A DNA stretch of 64,000 bases, taken from positions 36,466 to 100,465 of the forward strand of contig CAZCZZ010000006.1 of the NCBI GenBank assembly GCA_964503335.1, in the 5' to 3' direction. The notes beneath the pieces were generated by a model. That model was not told where the DNA came from, did no database searches, and saw only the letters and a program-made list of their open reading frames with translations. This DNA is from CAZCZZ01 sp964503335 (lineage in GTDB: Bacteria; Verrucomicrobiota; Kiritimatiellia; CAIVKH01). Both the position numbers and the translations under genes were made by a program. This document shows positions 36,063 through 44,971 of the stretch, piece by piece. Numbering within the stretch: position 1 is the stretch's first letter; every line of letters starts with the position of its first letter.

Positions 36063-37769
36063 CTATCTCGCAAAATTCGCCCAGGGCGAAGCCGCGGTCG
36101 GGGAGTTGGTCGCAGGGGCGAAGAAGTTTCCGGCGCGCACAGCGTAGTTGCTGATGGTGTTGCCGAAGGCTGAATTGCGGAATGCGATGTTGTTGACCGC
36201 TCCGGCCAATTCCACCGATGTGATGCCGTACTCGTTGCGAACAAGATGATTCCCGAGAGCGATGTTTCTTCCAGCCTCAAAGGCAATGCCGCCTCCCGGT
36301 GTGCTTCCTGCTCGAAAACCGTTCAAGCTGGACATGCAGTTGGCAACCATCGTGTAGGATTCGACCGTGATCCCGTCGTCTGCGTTGTCGTGGGCGTTAC
36401 AGAACGCAAACAGGCTGCCGAATTCCCCCTTGATCCCGTCATTGTTGTTCAGGGTTGCACAAAGTCTTGAGAACAAGACTCGACCTTCCACCACGGGAGG
36501 GGGCTCGGCGCGTGCCTTGAAGCCGTCATCATTGAGACTCGCTGCGCAATCGACCATGACGCTTCCAACGTTGACTTCGAGGCCTTCGCCGCTGTTGCGA
36601 TACGCCAGGGAACGGGAAACCTGATTCGCCTGCCCCCCGTGCAGTGCGTCGTGATCATTTCGAGCCGTGATGAGCCCCGTAACCATTACCGCTGTGGCTG
36701 CATCCACTCCGTGGTTGTGGTTGTTCAATGTGAACGTGTCGGCCACAAGTGAAGCATCGCTGACGAGGATACCGTTGCCGTGGTCGTTCAGCGGCACCGT
36801 CTGCAAGACACCGTTCTCACTCGCCACACAGTCAATGACCAGGGATCGTTCGCCCGCATGGATCCCGTCGTCGCCATTTCGCAGCGCACGGATATTCTGG
36901 ATGATGACGTTCGTGGCGAGCAGGCAGTGGATCCCGTCGTCGTTCCAGTTCACCACGCTGCCGTTGCGGATGACGATGTCGCGCCCTGTCGGCACATAGA
37001 TGCCGTTGACGGTCCCGGTGTACACGCCGGTCATGGTGTGGCCGTTCAGGTCGAGCACGACATTGTCGGACTGGATCGTGATGCCGCTGGTGATGGGCAC
37101 TGCGTTGCCCACGTCGCCTCGCAGTTCCGCGTCGAAGCTCAGATCCACAAAGCCACCGTTGGCCTGGTGAACTTCCGCCGCGAGCACGTTCGTGCCGTTG
37201 ACCATGAGCGTGTGCAGGATGTCGAACTCCGTGTACGTGCTCTCGTCGGCGCCTGCGATGGTGGCGAGGGCGAGGGTGGAGCCGGTGACGGTGCCGGTTG
37301 GCATGTTGTTGCGCGTGACCTCCGTCCCGTTCAGATAGATCACCACGCCGTCGTCACGTCGCACGAAGAGATCGAGGTCGTTGTACGAGGCGGCATTCGT
37401 CAGGACGAACGTGGCGCGGAAGTAGTAGGTCGTGCGTCCGCCGGCCAATACGGTCGCTTCGCCGCCATCGCCGAATCCCAGCTCCGCAGCGCCGGTGTTC
37501 CAGGCCGATGCATCAAAGGCGATAGCCGCCCAGTTTGTCCCCGGATCGACGCCCGTGGCGAGGTATCGCCACGTCGCAGCCCGGGCAACGAGCGTGACGG
37601 GCAGGCTGTTCTCCTGGCTGACGCTCTGCGTGAGGATGTAGTTGCCGGGGTTCGTGATGACGTACGGCATCATCGATTGCGATATTTCCGTGACGCCTTC
37701 GCGTGCCATGGCGTTGATCGCCATCGCGGTAATCAGGGTTGCCACGAAGAGAATGGGGCGAGGGGTCAT
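36063..37769 (-). CDS. Secreted right-handed beta-helix protein with inserted galactose-binding-like domain
   Basis: The 568-residue protein has a signal peptide (PILFVATLITAMAINAMA), then the N-cap ISQSMMPYVITNPGNYILTQ seen in beta-helix proteins. A beta-sandwich of about 170 residues interrupts the cap (WRYLATGVDPGTNWAAIAFD ... GTNVLAAEVHQANGGFVDLS), after which the helix resumes (ITIQSDNVVLDLNGHTMTG) with NosD-like coils rich in Asn-Gly and DDGI (NGDDGIHAGE, NNDGIKGEFG). It ends NYAVRAGNFF...SPWANFAR, as does its neighbour in shorter form. Function may be polysaccharide binding or cleavage; no catalytic residues are assigned. ATG 37769 lies five bases after the stop of the upstream gene. 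Confidence 0.8.
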   Translation of the reverse strand: MTPRPILFVATLITAMAINAMAREGVTEISQSMMPYVITNPGNYILTQSVSQENSLPVTLVARAATWRYLATGVDPGTNWAAIAFDASAWNTGAAELGFGDGGEATVLAGGRTTYYFRATFVLTNAASYNDLDLFVRRDDGVVIYLNGTEVTRNNMPTGTVTGSTLALATIAGADESTYTEFDILHTLMVNGTNVLAAEVHQANGGFVDLSFDAELRGDVGNAVPITSGITIQSDNVVLDLNGHTMTGVYTGTVNGIYVPTGRDIVIRNGSVVNWNDDGIHCLLATNVIIQNIRALRNGDDGIHAGERSLVIDCVASENGVLQTVPLNDHGNGILVSDASLVADTFTLNNHNHGVDAATAVMVTGLITARNDHDALHGGQANQVSRSLAYRNSGEGLEVNVGSVMVDCAASLNDDGFKARAEPPPVVEGRVLFSRLCATLNNNDGIKGEFGSLFAFCNAHDNADDGITVESYTMVANCMSSLNGFRAGSTPGGGIAFEAGRNIALGNHLVRNEYGITSVELAGAVNNIAFRNSAFGNTISNYAVRAGNFFAPATNSPTAASPWANFAR

Positions 37770-37774
37770 GTTGT

Positions 37775-38887
37775 TCAGAAGCTGAAGTTGACCCACGCGT
37801 TGGAGGTGGCGACGTTGGTGGTGATTGTGCCCGTGAGGTTGCCGGCGGCGATGGCGTAGTTCGTCGCATGGCCCGTGGCGGTGTTGCGCACGATGAGATT
37901 GTTCGTCGTCGTGGCCGTGAAGCCCGACGTGGCATTGCCTGCGTGGTTTTGTTCAAGGCGGTTGCCGGTGCCCGTCAGGAGGAAACCCGTGCTGCCCGAG
38001 TTTGTGCCGTTTTCGTAGGCGTTGTTGCCGAAGACATAGCTGTTCGAACCCGCAACAAACCCGGCAAGGCCGTTGGCCGATGCCGCACAGAACGTGATCG
38101 AGCCCGCGCCCGTGACCTGGATGCCGTAGTCCGTGTTGCCATAGGTCGCCGAATTCACGACCTGGCCGCCGGTGTCGTAGATCTGGATGCCGACATCGTT
38201 GCCGTAGCCCACGCATTCGCTGATCTGCGTGCCCTTGCCGCCGCCGATGCCCACGTTGTCGTTTCCGCGGGCCGTGCTGGCCACGATGGTCGAGCCGAGA
38301 CCGGTCCAGATGCCGTTGCCGTTGTTCGAGCGGGCGATGCAGTGCGTGATGACGCAGGCATTCGAAGAGACGATTCCGCCGCCGCCGTTCTGGCGCGCGA
38401 TGACGCGCTGGATCGAGCAGGCCTCGCCGGCGCGAAGGCCCGCGCCGGAGTTTTCCACCAGGGTGCAGTCGCGCACCGAGCTTCCGTCGCCCACGCGGAT
38501 GCCGTCATCCGTGTTGAGTGAGGCCATGACATCGCGAACGGAGACATTGCTCGCCGAATTCAGGTCCACGCCGTCGTCGCCCCAGCCGCGCACCATGCCG
38601 TTCAGGATCTGGATGTTGCTGCGGTTGCCCGACGCGGCAACGCCGTCCAGCGAGCCTGCGACACCGATGAGCTGGAATCCGTTCAGGTCGATTGTGACGT
38701 CGTTCGCCGCGATGATGATACCGTTCTGGCCGTTGGTGCCGGTCAGGTTCTCCGTCACGACGTAGCTGCCGGCGTTGGACACGGTGTACGGAAGCATGAA
38801 CTGGGCGATTTCAAACCGTCCTTCCCCCGCATAGGCGACCGTTGAGAACACGAAAACTGCGCAAGCCGATATGATTCGACGCAACAT
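37775..38887 (-). CDS. Secreted right-handed beta-helix (NosD-like) protein
   Basis: The 370-residue protein has a signal peptide (LRRIISACAVFVFSTVAYAG), an N-cap (EIAQFMLPYTVSNAGSYVVTE) and an uninterrupted beta-helix (ANDVTIDLNGFQLIG, WGDDGVDLNSASNVSVRDV, GNGIWTGLGSTIVASTARGND and so on), ending NYAIAAGNLTG...NAWVNFSF. It is a simpler relative of the next gene. Beta-helix proteins of this kind are usually outside the cell and bind or cut carbohydrate, but no lyase or hydrolase site is evident. ATG 38887 has AGAGGG seven bases upstream; it is the first gene of the operon running to 31173. Confidence 0.82.
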   Translation of the reverse strand: MLRRIISACAVFVFSTVAYAGEGRFEIAQFMLPYTVSNAGSYVVTENLTGTNGQNGIIIAANDVTIDLNGFQLIGVAGSLDGVAASGNRSNIQILNGMVRGWGDDGVDLNSASNVSVRDVMASLNTDDGIRVGDGSSVRDCTLVENSGAGLRAGEACSIQRVIARQNGGGGIVSSNACVITHCIARSNNGNGIWTGLGSTIVASTARGNDNVGIGGGKGTQISECVGYGNDVGIQIYDTGGQVVNSATYGNTDYGIQVTGAGSITFCAASANGLAGFVAGSNSYVFGNNAYENGTNSGSTGFLLTGTGNRLEQNHAGNATSGFTATTTNNLIVRNTATGHATNYAIAAGNLTGTITTNVATSNAWVNFSF

Positions 38888-39031
38888 GAGCACCCTCTTT
38901 CTAAGCTGAACGCTACAAACCCCTTCGTAATGCACACCTTATGCCAAAAGGTACCCGGATGCGATCCAATGCGTCGAATTCTGCTGCCTGACGGGAGATA
39001 TTCGCGTCGTAAGCTATTGCTGAATCGCGTC

Positions 39032-39078
39032 TTCCAAGGATTGGAAGTCACTGTGTGCTTTGTTTCCAACCCTTGGAA
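39032..39078. repeat. Paired palindrome TTCCAA-N3-TTGGAA, copy B
   Basis: TTCCAAGGATTGGAA (39032-39046) and TTCCAACCCTTGGAA (39064-39078) start 32 bases apart, as in copy A. The right palindrome ends two bases before the uvrC extended -10 box and would cover its -35 position, so a protein bound here could control uvrC. Confidence 0.8.
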
Positions 39079-39080
39079 CG

Positions 39081-39089
39081 TGCTATAGT
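39081..39089 (+). promoter_or_regulatory. Extended -10 box of uvrC (leaderless start)
   Basis: TGCTATAGT ends six bases before the GTG at 39096. No ribosome-binding site lies between, so the message is probably leaderless. The palindrome directly upstream occupies the -35 region. Confidence 0.5.
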
Positions 39090-39095
39090 CCCCGG

Positions 39096-40595
39096 GTGGA
39101 TATTTCCTCAAAAGTGCAGGAGAAGTTGCGATCGCTGCCCGATAAGCCGGGCGTATACCTCATGCGGGACAGAAGTGGACGCATCATCTATGTGGGGAAG
39201 GCGACCTCCCTGCGGAATCGGGTGCGACACTATTTCCAGAGCGCGACACTCCGGAGCGGCGCCCCGAAGCTGCGCGGGTTGGTTCGCAGCATCGACGACC
39301 TGGAATTCATCGTCGTGCGGAACGAGGCCGAGGCGATCCTCGTCGAAGGCCGGATGATCAAGGAGTACCGACCGCGCTTCAACGTCGCGTTCAAGGACGA
39401 CAAGCGGTTCCTGCTGCTGCGCGTGCAGATGTCCGACCCTTTTCCGCGCTTTGAGACCTGTCGCATCGACCGCAAGGACGGCGCGACGTATTTCGGACCG
39501 TACGCGAATTCCGATTCCGCCCGCGCCACACTCGAATTCATAGAGAAACATTTCGGCATCCGCGCCTGCCGTCCGCTTGTGCCGGGTCCCGAGGACCACA
39601 GGCACTGCCACAACGATATCGTGCGCTTCTGCGCCGCACCGTGCATTGCGCGCGTGACGCCGGAGGCCTATCGCGAACGTGTTGAAGCCGCCTGCGCATT
39701 CCTGCACGGCGAGCGCAACGACATCCTCGAGAAGCTCGACGGTGAAATGAAGGAAGCCGCCGCGAACATGCAGTTCGAGCGCGCCGCCAACCTGCGCGAC
39801 CTGCTGCTGCATCTTCGCAAAGCGGTGCGCGAAAAAGCGCGCGGCGAGAAATCGCTCGCGCTCCGCGCCGAGGATGCCCGGGCCGGCGTGCGCGAACTCG
39901 AGTCCGCGCTCCACTTGCCGCGTCCGCCCTCGGTCATCGAGTGCTTCGACATCTCGAACATCTCCGGCACCCACGCTGTCGCGAGCATGGTCTGCGCGGT
40001 GGACGGCATGCCGCACCCTCAGCGCTACCGGCATTTCCGGATCAAGTCGGTGGAGGGTAGCGATGACCCGGCGAGCATGGCAGAAGTCATCCGACGCCGT
40101 TACAGCCGCGTGCTCGCGGAGAAGTTGCCGCTGCCGGATCTCGTCTTGATCGACGGCGGAGTCACGCAACTCGGCGCGGCGCGACGCGAACTCGCCGCGC
40201 TGGGACTGGCCGACCTGCCGTCGGCGGGCCTCGCCAAGCGTTTTGAGGAAGTCTATCTCGGCGACACGATGTCCCTTCCGCCCGTGTACCTGCCGCGCGA
40301 CGGCAATGCATTGAAGGTCCTTCAGCGCATCCGCGACGAGGCCCATCGCTTCGCGCTGACGCACCACCGGACCCTGCGCGCGCGCCTCATGCGAGAGTCG
40401 GTCCTCGACGAGGTGGAGGGGATCGGCGAGAAGCGGAAAGAGCTGTTGCTGAAGCATTTCGGATCAGCCCTGCGCCTGCGCCGCGCGACGGTGGAAGAGA
40501 TCACGGCCGTGCCGGGCATCGGGCCGGTCATGGCGCGACAGATCAAGGAGAGTTTGTCACGGCTGCGGTCCACTGGTGTATCATCGGAAACGTGA
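39096..40595 (+). CDS. uvrC: Excinuclease ABC subunit C (UvrC)
   Basis: The 499-residue protein makes the dual incisions of nucleotide excision repair with UvrA and UvrB. It has the GIY-YIG nuclease domain (PGVYLMRDRSGRIIYVGKA, residues 12-90), a UVR domain binding UvrB (EAAANMQFERAANLRDLL), the RNase H-like second nuclease (VIECFDISNISGTHAVASMV, LPDLVLIDGGVTQLGAA) and a tandem HhH tail (AVPGIGPVMARQIK). It is about 100 residues shorter than the E. coli enzyme, with a compact linker. Start GTG 39096 is supported by the position of the conserved N-terminus and the promoter. Its stop overlaps the next start (ATG 40595), an odd partner for a DNA repair gene. Confidence 0.95.
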   Translation: MDISSKVQEKLRSLPDKPGVYLMRDRSGRIIYVGKATSLRNRVRHYFQSATLRSGAPKLRGLVRSIDDLEFIVVRNEAEAILVEGRMIKEYRPRFNVAFKDDKRFLLLRVQMSDPFPRFETCRIDRKDGATYFGPYANSDSARATLEFIEKHFGIRACRPLVPGPEDHRHCHNDIVRFCAAPCIARVTPEAYRERVEAACAFLHGERNDILEKLDGEMKEAAANMQFERAANLRDLLLHLRKAVREKARGEKSLALRAEDARAGVRELESALHLPRPPSVIECFDISNISGTHAVASMVCAVDGMPHPQRYRHFRIKSVEGSDDPASMAEVIRRRYSRVLAEKLPLPDLVLIDGGVTQLGAARRELAALGLADLPSAGLAKRFEEVYLGDTMSLPPVYLPRDGNALKVLQRIRDEAHRFALTHHRTLRARLMRESVLDEVEGIGEKRKELLLKHFGSALRLRRATVEEITAVPGIGPVMARQIKESLSRLRSTGVSSET

Positions 40596-43500
40596 TGCGC
40601 ATGCTTGTCCGGATTCTGCTCCTGAGCTTCGCGGTGGTCCTTCCCGCGCGGGCCGTTGATTACTATGTCGCCACGAACGGCAATGATGCGGCCGATGGAC
40701 TCACGCCCGCCACGGCCTGGTCGAATGTGCAGACGTCCGCGAACCGCATCGTGGGCGGCGACACGCTGTGGGTGAGGGGCGGGACGTATCGCGGAAAAGT
40801 CTCCCTCACCAACAACACGGGAACGGCAGCCAACCGCATCCGCATCTTCGCCTACAGCAACGAAGTCCCGGTGCTCAAGGGCTCGCGGGTCGTGGACGGC
40901 TGGCAGCTCTATACGAATGACGTGTGGGTCCGGGCCGGTTGGTCGAACTACAGCCAGCAGGTCTTTGTCGACGACAAGCTCATGCAGCAACTCGGCTGGC
41001 CCAATGCATATATCGCCACGCGGACCTGCACGTGCGTGGATTGGTTCTATATTCCCCACGGCTATTCCTGCAACCACATCAACCCCGTAACGAAGATCAT
41101 CGACATCGGCAACCCCGTGACCAACATGCCGGTCGACTCCTTCTATTATGAGACGAACTCCGGCGCCCTCTACCTGCGTTTGGCCGGGGGCGCGGCGCCG
41201 ACGGGTAAAGTCGTGGAGGCGAGCACGGAGCTCGGGGTCTTCTTCGACAACTCGACGTCGGGCAATCTCTGGGTCAAAGGCCTCTCCTTCCGGCACGCGA
41301 GCACGTTCACCTACACCTTCGAGGGCTGGCCGGGCGTGCTCATCGGGCCGGGTGGTCGCATCGAGGACTGCGAGATCAGCTGGTGCGACGGCAGCGGCCT
41401 CACGCTCCGCAGCAACGCCGAGGCCGTGCGTTGCGTAATCGGCAACAACGGCGTTCTCGGCATCGCCTGCAATTCCGTGACGAACCTGCTCGTCTCGGAA
41501 TGCCTCGTCTACAGCAACAACTACAGGCGCTGCAATGAGTCGGTCACCGGCGGTATCCGGTTCATCCCCGATTCCGGCGCGACCGTGGAGCGGAACGAGG
41601 TGCGCGACAACTGGTGCACGGGCATCTGGTTCGACACCTGTCACGCGAACCATCCGATCGTCGTCCGCGACAACCTCGTGCTGAACAACATGCTTCCCCC
41701 GAATCCCGCGGGCGACACCACGCCCTTCGCCGCGAAGGGCATCTTCATCGAATTCTCGTCCCGCGCCGACGTGTACAACAACCTCGTCGTCAGCAACGGG
41801 AACATCGGCATCCACCTCTCCGCGTCCCAGAACTGCAATGTCTTCAACAACACGATCACCGGGACACGAAACATTCCCGGCGTGCACCGCGGTCTCTATG
41901 CCTTCGTCATGGATAATCCACAGCCCGGCTATCCCGTGGTCTCAAACCGCGTCTTCAATAACGTGATCTTCAACAACCTCTGTGACTTCGACATGTTCAC
42001 CGTCGTCACGAACGGTGCGACCATCTACGACATCGATATCCGCAACAACCTGTATCACCGGTCCGTCGGCGCGGGCACGATCGCACCGTCGGCCAGCGCG
42101 GTCCTCATCTGCCAGGGACGGGGAACCTATACCTCCGTTTCCAACTGGAGCGCGGCGACGGGATGGGACCCGGGCGGACTGCAGCTCGCGCCGGGGCTGA
42201 CTAACGGATTCAGGCCATCGCCGACGTCCCCCGTCCTTGACCACGGTCTCACCGGACCCTTCATGACGTCCGATCATGGAGGCTCGCCACGCCCCGTGGA
42301 TGGCAATGGCGACAGCATTGCGCGGCCCGACCTTGGAGCCTTCGAGTTGCAGGTCGCCGGTACAGTGCGCTACGTCGATGCGGCATCGACGAACGCCAGC
42401 GCCCCGTTCGACACGCCGGGAACTGCGGCGACGGATCCGATCGACGCCCTCGCGGCAGCAGGTGATGGAGATCTTGTGCTGGTCGAATCCGGAACCTACC
42501 TCCTCAGCACCACGCTGGTCATCAACGCGGGGGTGACGCTCCGAAGCGCTCGTGGTGCAGGATCCACCGTGCTGGACGCACAAGGCAACTGTCGCGTGCT
42601 TTCGATTGCGAACGAGAATGCCGCCGTGGACGGGTTCACCATTCGCAACGGAGCGTCGGCTGACGATGGCGGCGGCGTCCATACCGTTGAAGGCGCCGTG
42701 CTCCAGAACTGCACCATCGTGTCGAATATGGCCGCACGACACGGTGGCGGCGTGTACGCCGCAGCGGGAGCGTCCGTCGAGCGATGCCTCATCACGCGGA
42801 ATGCAGCAGTCGAGCGGGGAGGAGGACTCTTTGCGGAGGCCGGCGTGCGTCTGGACTTCTGCGACGTGAATTCAAACCAGGGGGGAGATGGCGGCGGACT
42901 CTATCTCGGGGAATCTGCGACGCTGATGCGATCCATCGTGCGCCTCAATGTCGCACCCGGTGGTTCGGGCGGCGGCGCGATGGCTTCCGGCGGAGCGAGC
43001 ATCCAGATGTCGGCCTTCGTCGCGAACACGGCGGACATCGGGGGCGGACTCCATCTCGCGAGCGGGGCGGTCATCCTCGACAGCGATGTGAACGGCAACA
43101 TTGCCTCGCGCTCGGCCGGCCTCTACGCGTCCAACGCCACGCTGCGACGCGTGATCATCCGCGACAACACCGCTGTGACAGGCGAAGGCGGCGGAGCAAG
43201 TCTCATCGGCGGCATCGCGGAAAACTGCGCGGTCGTGCGCAACAGTGCGGCTACGCACGGCGGCGGATGCTACGTCACGGATGCGGGCCTTGTGAACTTC
43301 TGCACGATCGTCACGAACAGTGCCCCGGTTGGTGGAGGCATCGCGGCAGGCGGTCCGGCCACCATCTCGAGTTCCATCGTTCGCTTCAACACGGCAGCAT
43401 CATCTCCCGATCTCGCCGAGCTCTCCGGCGGAAGCATCGCGGCGTCGCACTCCGCGCTCTGGCCCGTCGTCTCGGGGGAGGGCAACACAACCAATGCTCC

Positions 43501-44971
43501 TGTATTCCTCAATGCCGCGGACTTCCGGCTCCAGCCTTTCTCGCCCGGCGTCGATGGGGGACGTGTCGCGGGGGCGCCGACGAACGACCTGCTCGCGCTG
43601 GGTCGCATCGCGGATGGCGATCTTGATGGCGATGTCGAACCGGACATGGGTTGCTACGAACAGCGGGGCGTGCATCTTGTGCGTCCATCGGGATCGACAC
43701 CGGTTTCGCCGTATCTGACCTGGTCGAATGCTGCGATGAAGATCGGCGACGCGATCAATGCCAGCGGGAACGGCGATGCTGTGATGGTCTCCAATGGCGT
43801 CTATGTCGTCACGGTGTCCCCCGTCATCAACCGGCCGCTGACGGTCAAGAGTATCGGCGGCGCGTCGAACACGATCGTGGACGGCGGCGGCACATCGCGT
43901 GGCTTCGTCCTGGCTCATCCGCTCGCCGTGCTGGATGGATTCACCATCCGCAACAGCCGGGCCGATGCCGGCGCCGGCATTTACGTCATCAACGGTCGTG
44001 TCAGGAACAGCCGTATCGAAGGCAATGTCTCGACAGGCAACCTCGGCGGTGCATTCGCTTATGTGCCCTCGCCGCCGCGCTATTACTGCCGGTACGCCGA
44101 GGACATCGTGATCCACGAGGGCGGGGGCGGGGTCGCGCTCGTCGGCAACGGCGTGCTCGAGAACTGCATCGTCGTCAGCAACCGCGCGGTGTATGGCGGC
44201 GGCGTGCTCACCGTCGGCGGTGGCCTCGTCCAGAACGCCACGGTGGTCGGCAACACGGCCACGAACGGCGGAGGTTCCTTCAGTCACGACGGTGGCGTCA
44301 TCCGGAATACCATCCTGCAGTTCAACGCAGCGACGAATCACGCGATGACCGGAACCAGCGCCGTCTACACCGCAGTGTGTGCCACACCCGCTCCACCCGG
44401 CGCCGGACACGTCGACGCCGATCCGCTATTCGTCCAACTTGCCGGCGGTGACTTCAACCTTTCGGAACCGTCGCCATGCATCGATGCCGGCGTGGCGACG
44501 GGTTCGCCGTCGACCGACTTTCGCGGGGTGGGGCGACCCCTTGACGGCAATGCCGACAGCACGGCCGCCCATGATATTGGCGCCTATGAGTTTGCTGGCG
44601 CGACCGTCGACGCGGATGGTGACGGCTTGTCGGATGCTGCGGAAGCAATCGCGGGCAGTCACGTATTTCTGCGGGACACCGACGGCGATTTCTTCAGCGA
44701 CTTTGATGAGGTGCAGGCGGGCACGTTCGCGACAAACGCCCTGTCCTACCTTGCGGCCCTGGCTCCGAATCTCGGCGGCGATTCGGGACTTCTCATACAA
44801 TGGCCGAGCGTTGCCGGGCGCCTCTATTCGGTCCATGCCACGACCAACGCCCTGTCAATCTATGCACCTGTCGCGACGCAAATCGTTGCCACGCCGCCAT
44901 GGAATGTCTACACAAGTCCGGTGATTGCTGATCAACGTCTATACCGGATAGTGGCGGAGCCCTTACCATGA
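40595..44971 (+). CDS. Large secreted multi-module right-handed beta-helix protein
   Basis: The 1458-residue protein has a signal peptide (RILLLSFAVVLPARAVD) and three beta-helix modules. Module one starts YYVATNGNDAADGLTPATAW (DUF1565-like), module two VRYVDAASTNASAPFD with DGFTIRNGASADDGGGV, module three VHLVRPSGSTPVSPYLTW with DGFTIRNSRADAGAGI. Each ends in a variant of DGNxDxxxxxDxGxYE (RPDLGAFEL, EPDMGCYEQ, AHDIGAYEF). An acidic tail (DADGDGLSDAAEAIAG, DTDGDFFSDFDEVQ) and a last domain of about 75 residues follow. It is probably an exported carbohydrate-binding or lyase-type protein. The ATG overlaps the uvrC stop (TGATG), and its own stop overlaps the next start. Confidence 0.82.
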   Translation: MRMLVRILLLSFAVVLPARAVDYYVATNGNDAADGLTPATAWSNVQTSANRIVGGDTLWVRGGTYRGKVSLTNNTGTAANRIRIFAYSNEVPVLKGSRVVDGWQLYTNDVWVRAGWSNYSQQVFVDDKLMQQLGWPNAYIATRTCTCVDWFYIPHGYSCNHINPVTKIIDIGNPVTNMPVDSFYYETNSGALYLRLAGGAAPTGKVVEASTELGVFFDNSTSGNLWVKGLSFRHASTFTYTFEGWPGVLIGPGGRIEDCEISWCDGSGLTLRSNAEAVRCVIGNNGVLGIACNSVTNLLVSECLVYSNNYRRCNESVTGGIRFIPDSGATVERNEVRDNWCTGIWFDTCHANHPIVVRDNLVLNNMLPPNPAGDTTPFAAKGIFIEFSSRADVYNNLVVSNGNIGIHLSASQNCNVFNNTITGTRNIPGVHRGLYAFVMDNPQPGYPVVSNRVFNNVIFNNLCDFDMFTVVTNGATIYDIDIRNNLYHRSVGAGTIAPSASAVLICQGRGTYTSVSNWSAATGWDPGGLQLAPGLTNGFRPSPTSPVLDHGLTGPFMTSDHGGSPRPVDGNGDSIARPDLGAFELQVAGTVRYVDAASTNASAPFDTPGTAATDPIDALAAAGDGDLVLVESGTYLLSTTLVINAGVTLRSARGAGSTVLDAQGNCRVLSIANENAAVDGFTIRNGASADDGGGVHTVEGAVLQNCTIVSNMAARHGGGVYAAAGASVERCLITRNAAVERGGGLFAEAGVRLDFCDVNSNQGGDGGGLYLGESATLMRSIVRLNVAPGGSGGGAMASGGASIQMSAFVANTADIGGGLHLASGAVILDSDVNGNIASRSAGLYASNATLRRVIIRDNTAVTGEGGGASLIGGIAENCAVVRNSAATHGGGCYVTDAGLVNFCTIVTNSAPVGGGIAAGGPATISSSIVRFNTAASSPDLAELSGGSIAASHSALWPVVSGEGNTTNAPVFLNAADFRLQPFSPGVDGGRVAGAPTNDLLALGRIADGDLDGDVEPDMGCYEQRGVHLVRPSGSTPVSPYLTWSNAAMKIGDAINASGNGDAVMVSNGVYVVTVSPVINRPLTVKSIGGASNTIVDGGGTSRGFVLAHPLAVLDGFTIRNSRADAGAGIYVINGRVRNSRIEGNVSTGNLGGAFAYVPSPPRYYCRYAEDIVIHEGGGGVALVGNGVLENCIVVSNRAVYGGGVLTVGGGLVQNATVVGNTATNGGGSFSHDGGVIRNTILQFNAATNHAMTGTSAVYTAVCATPAPPGAGHVDADPLFVQLAGGDFNLSEPSPCIDAGVATGSPSTDFRGVGRPLDGNADSTAAHDIGAYEFAGATVDADGDGLSDAAEAIAGSHVFLRDTDGDFFSDFDEVQAGTFATNALSYLAALAPNLGGDSGLLIQWPSVAGRLYSVHATTNALSIYAPVATQIVATPPWNVYTSPVIADQRLYRIVAEPLP

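Larger units (their letters stand above)
38888..39095. other. Divergent spacer between beta-helix operon and uvrC
   Basis: The 208-base region holds the second copy of the paired palindromes (39032-39078) and the extended -10 box of uvrC (39081-39089). Nothing else was recognised in the 140 bases nearest the beta-helix gene apart from its ribosome-binding site. Confidence 0.6.

Noticed and set aside
40322..41887. Minus-strand open frame of 521 codons over the end of uvrC and start of the beta-helix gene
   Set aside because: Antisense to two well-supported genes, no motif, shadow-frame composition.
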